From: Ruminococcaceae bacterium UBA6845
GTDB lineage: Bacteria; Bacillota; Clostridia; Oscillospirales; Acutalibacteraceae
Assembly: GCA_002449395.1 (NCBI GenBank)
Contig: DKDP01000054.1
Location: 1,604 to 15,914, forward strand
Direction of reading: 5' to 3'
DNA length: 14,311 bases
Positions 14,203 to 14,311 of this stretch are shown here, one piece after another; the first letter of the stretch is position 1; each line of letters begins with the position of its first letter. A program made the translations under genes and the position numbers. The notes under the pieces were generated by a model that was not told the origin of the DNA, did no database searches, and worked only from the letters and a program-made list of their open reading frames with translations.

Positions 14203-14229
14203 CAAAAGGCACGGATTGCTCCGTGCCTT
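14203..14229 (-). terminator. Terminator of the gene upstream of the pyr operon
   Basis: On the minus strand, AAGGCACGGA (14220-14229) pairs perfectly with TCCGTGCCTT (14206-14215) around a GCAA tetraloop, followed by TTGTTGT. A 10-bp GC-rich stem with a GNRA loop and a T-rich tail is a strong intrinsic terminator. It ends the transcript entering from the right edge. Confidence 0.88.
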
Positions 14230-14261
14230 GAAGTTGGATTAAGATGTCGGATAACTCGGGG

Positions 14262-14311
14262 TTATCTTACAACCTTACCTGTTGACTGATTGATTGTTGC
14301 CTGCTTAAGAA
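14262..14311 (-). CDS. C-terminal end of an unidentified protein (partial)
   Basis: One minus-strand frame is open from the right edge to a TAA at 14262-14264 and reads LKQATINQSTGKVVR at its end. A strong terminator lies about 33 bases downstream, which supports a gene ending here. The fragment is too short to identify. A second frame also stays open to a nearby TAA, so the choice of frame is tentative. The stop codon lies within a perfect GATAAC/GTTATC hairpin (14250-14266). Confidence 0.4.
   Translation of the reverse strand, partial: LKQATINQSTGKVVR

Noticed and set aside
14250..14266. GATAAC/GTTATC hairpin as the terminator of the right-edge gene
   Set aside because: It has no T-tract and includes the stop codon; the GC-rich hairpin at 14206-14229 with a T-rich tail is the better terminator.

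Overview
The window looks like a chromosomal segment of a low-to-moderate-GC Gram-positive anaerobe, most likely a clostridial relative of the Ruminococcus/Oscillospiraceae type. The evidence is the Firmicutes-like 16S rRNA 5' end, near-consensus sigma-A promoters, strong AGGAGG-type ribosome binding sites, a PyrR-type attenuator, a secreted metalloprotease with a type I dockerin (a cellulosome module), and an oxygen-scavenging flavodiiron protein. Every supported gene lies on the minus strand, so transcription runs from the right end of the window to the left.

Right part (about 14311 to 8356). The tail of an unidentified gene and its terminator are followed by a complete pyrimidine operon in the order pyrC-pyrK-pyrD-pyrF-pyrE-pyrB-pyrI. 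The genes are tightly packed, with ATGA overlaps at pyrC/pyrK, pyrE/pyrB and pyrB/pyrI. They encode the route from carbamoyl phosphate and aspartate to UMP; carbamoyl-phosphate synthetase is not in the window. The roughly 150-base leader can fold as a PyrR-binding anti-antiterminator, an antiterminator, or an intrinsic terminator directly before the pyrC ribosome binding site. UMP/UTP-responsive attenuation is therefore likely, with allosteric control of PyrB by PyrI as a second layer.

Middle part (about 8356 to 5901). A 46-codon gene (8102-8242) has its own consensus promoter, a 5' hairpin and a strong ribosome binding site, and encodes a hydrophobic, acidic, probably amphipathic peptide. 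Next comes a 596-residue flavodiiron protein in which an FprA-like core is fused to an Hrb-like flavin reductase and rubredoxin. A PerR/Fur-type 7-1-7 palindrome sits at its predicted transcription start, which fits derepression by oxygen or peroxide. A terminator closes the unit.

Left part (about 5890 to 1). One promoter precedes four close genes: a secreted M6-type, dockerin-bearing metalloprotease; a Wzx/MATE-like polysaccharide flippase; an ECF transporter substrate-binding (S) membrane protein; and a 202-residue protein made of two diverged 50-residue repeats with a very basic tail. No convincing terminator follows. Only 28 bases later lies a perfect-consensus rRNA promoter, then a structured leader and the first ~100 bases of a 16S rRNA gene that runs off the left edge.

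No CRISPR array, insertion sequence, prophage gene or tRNA was seen.
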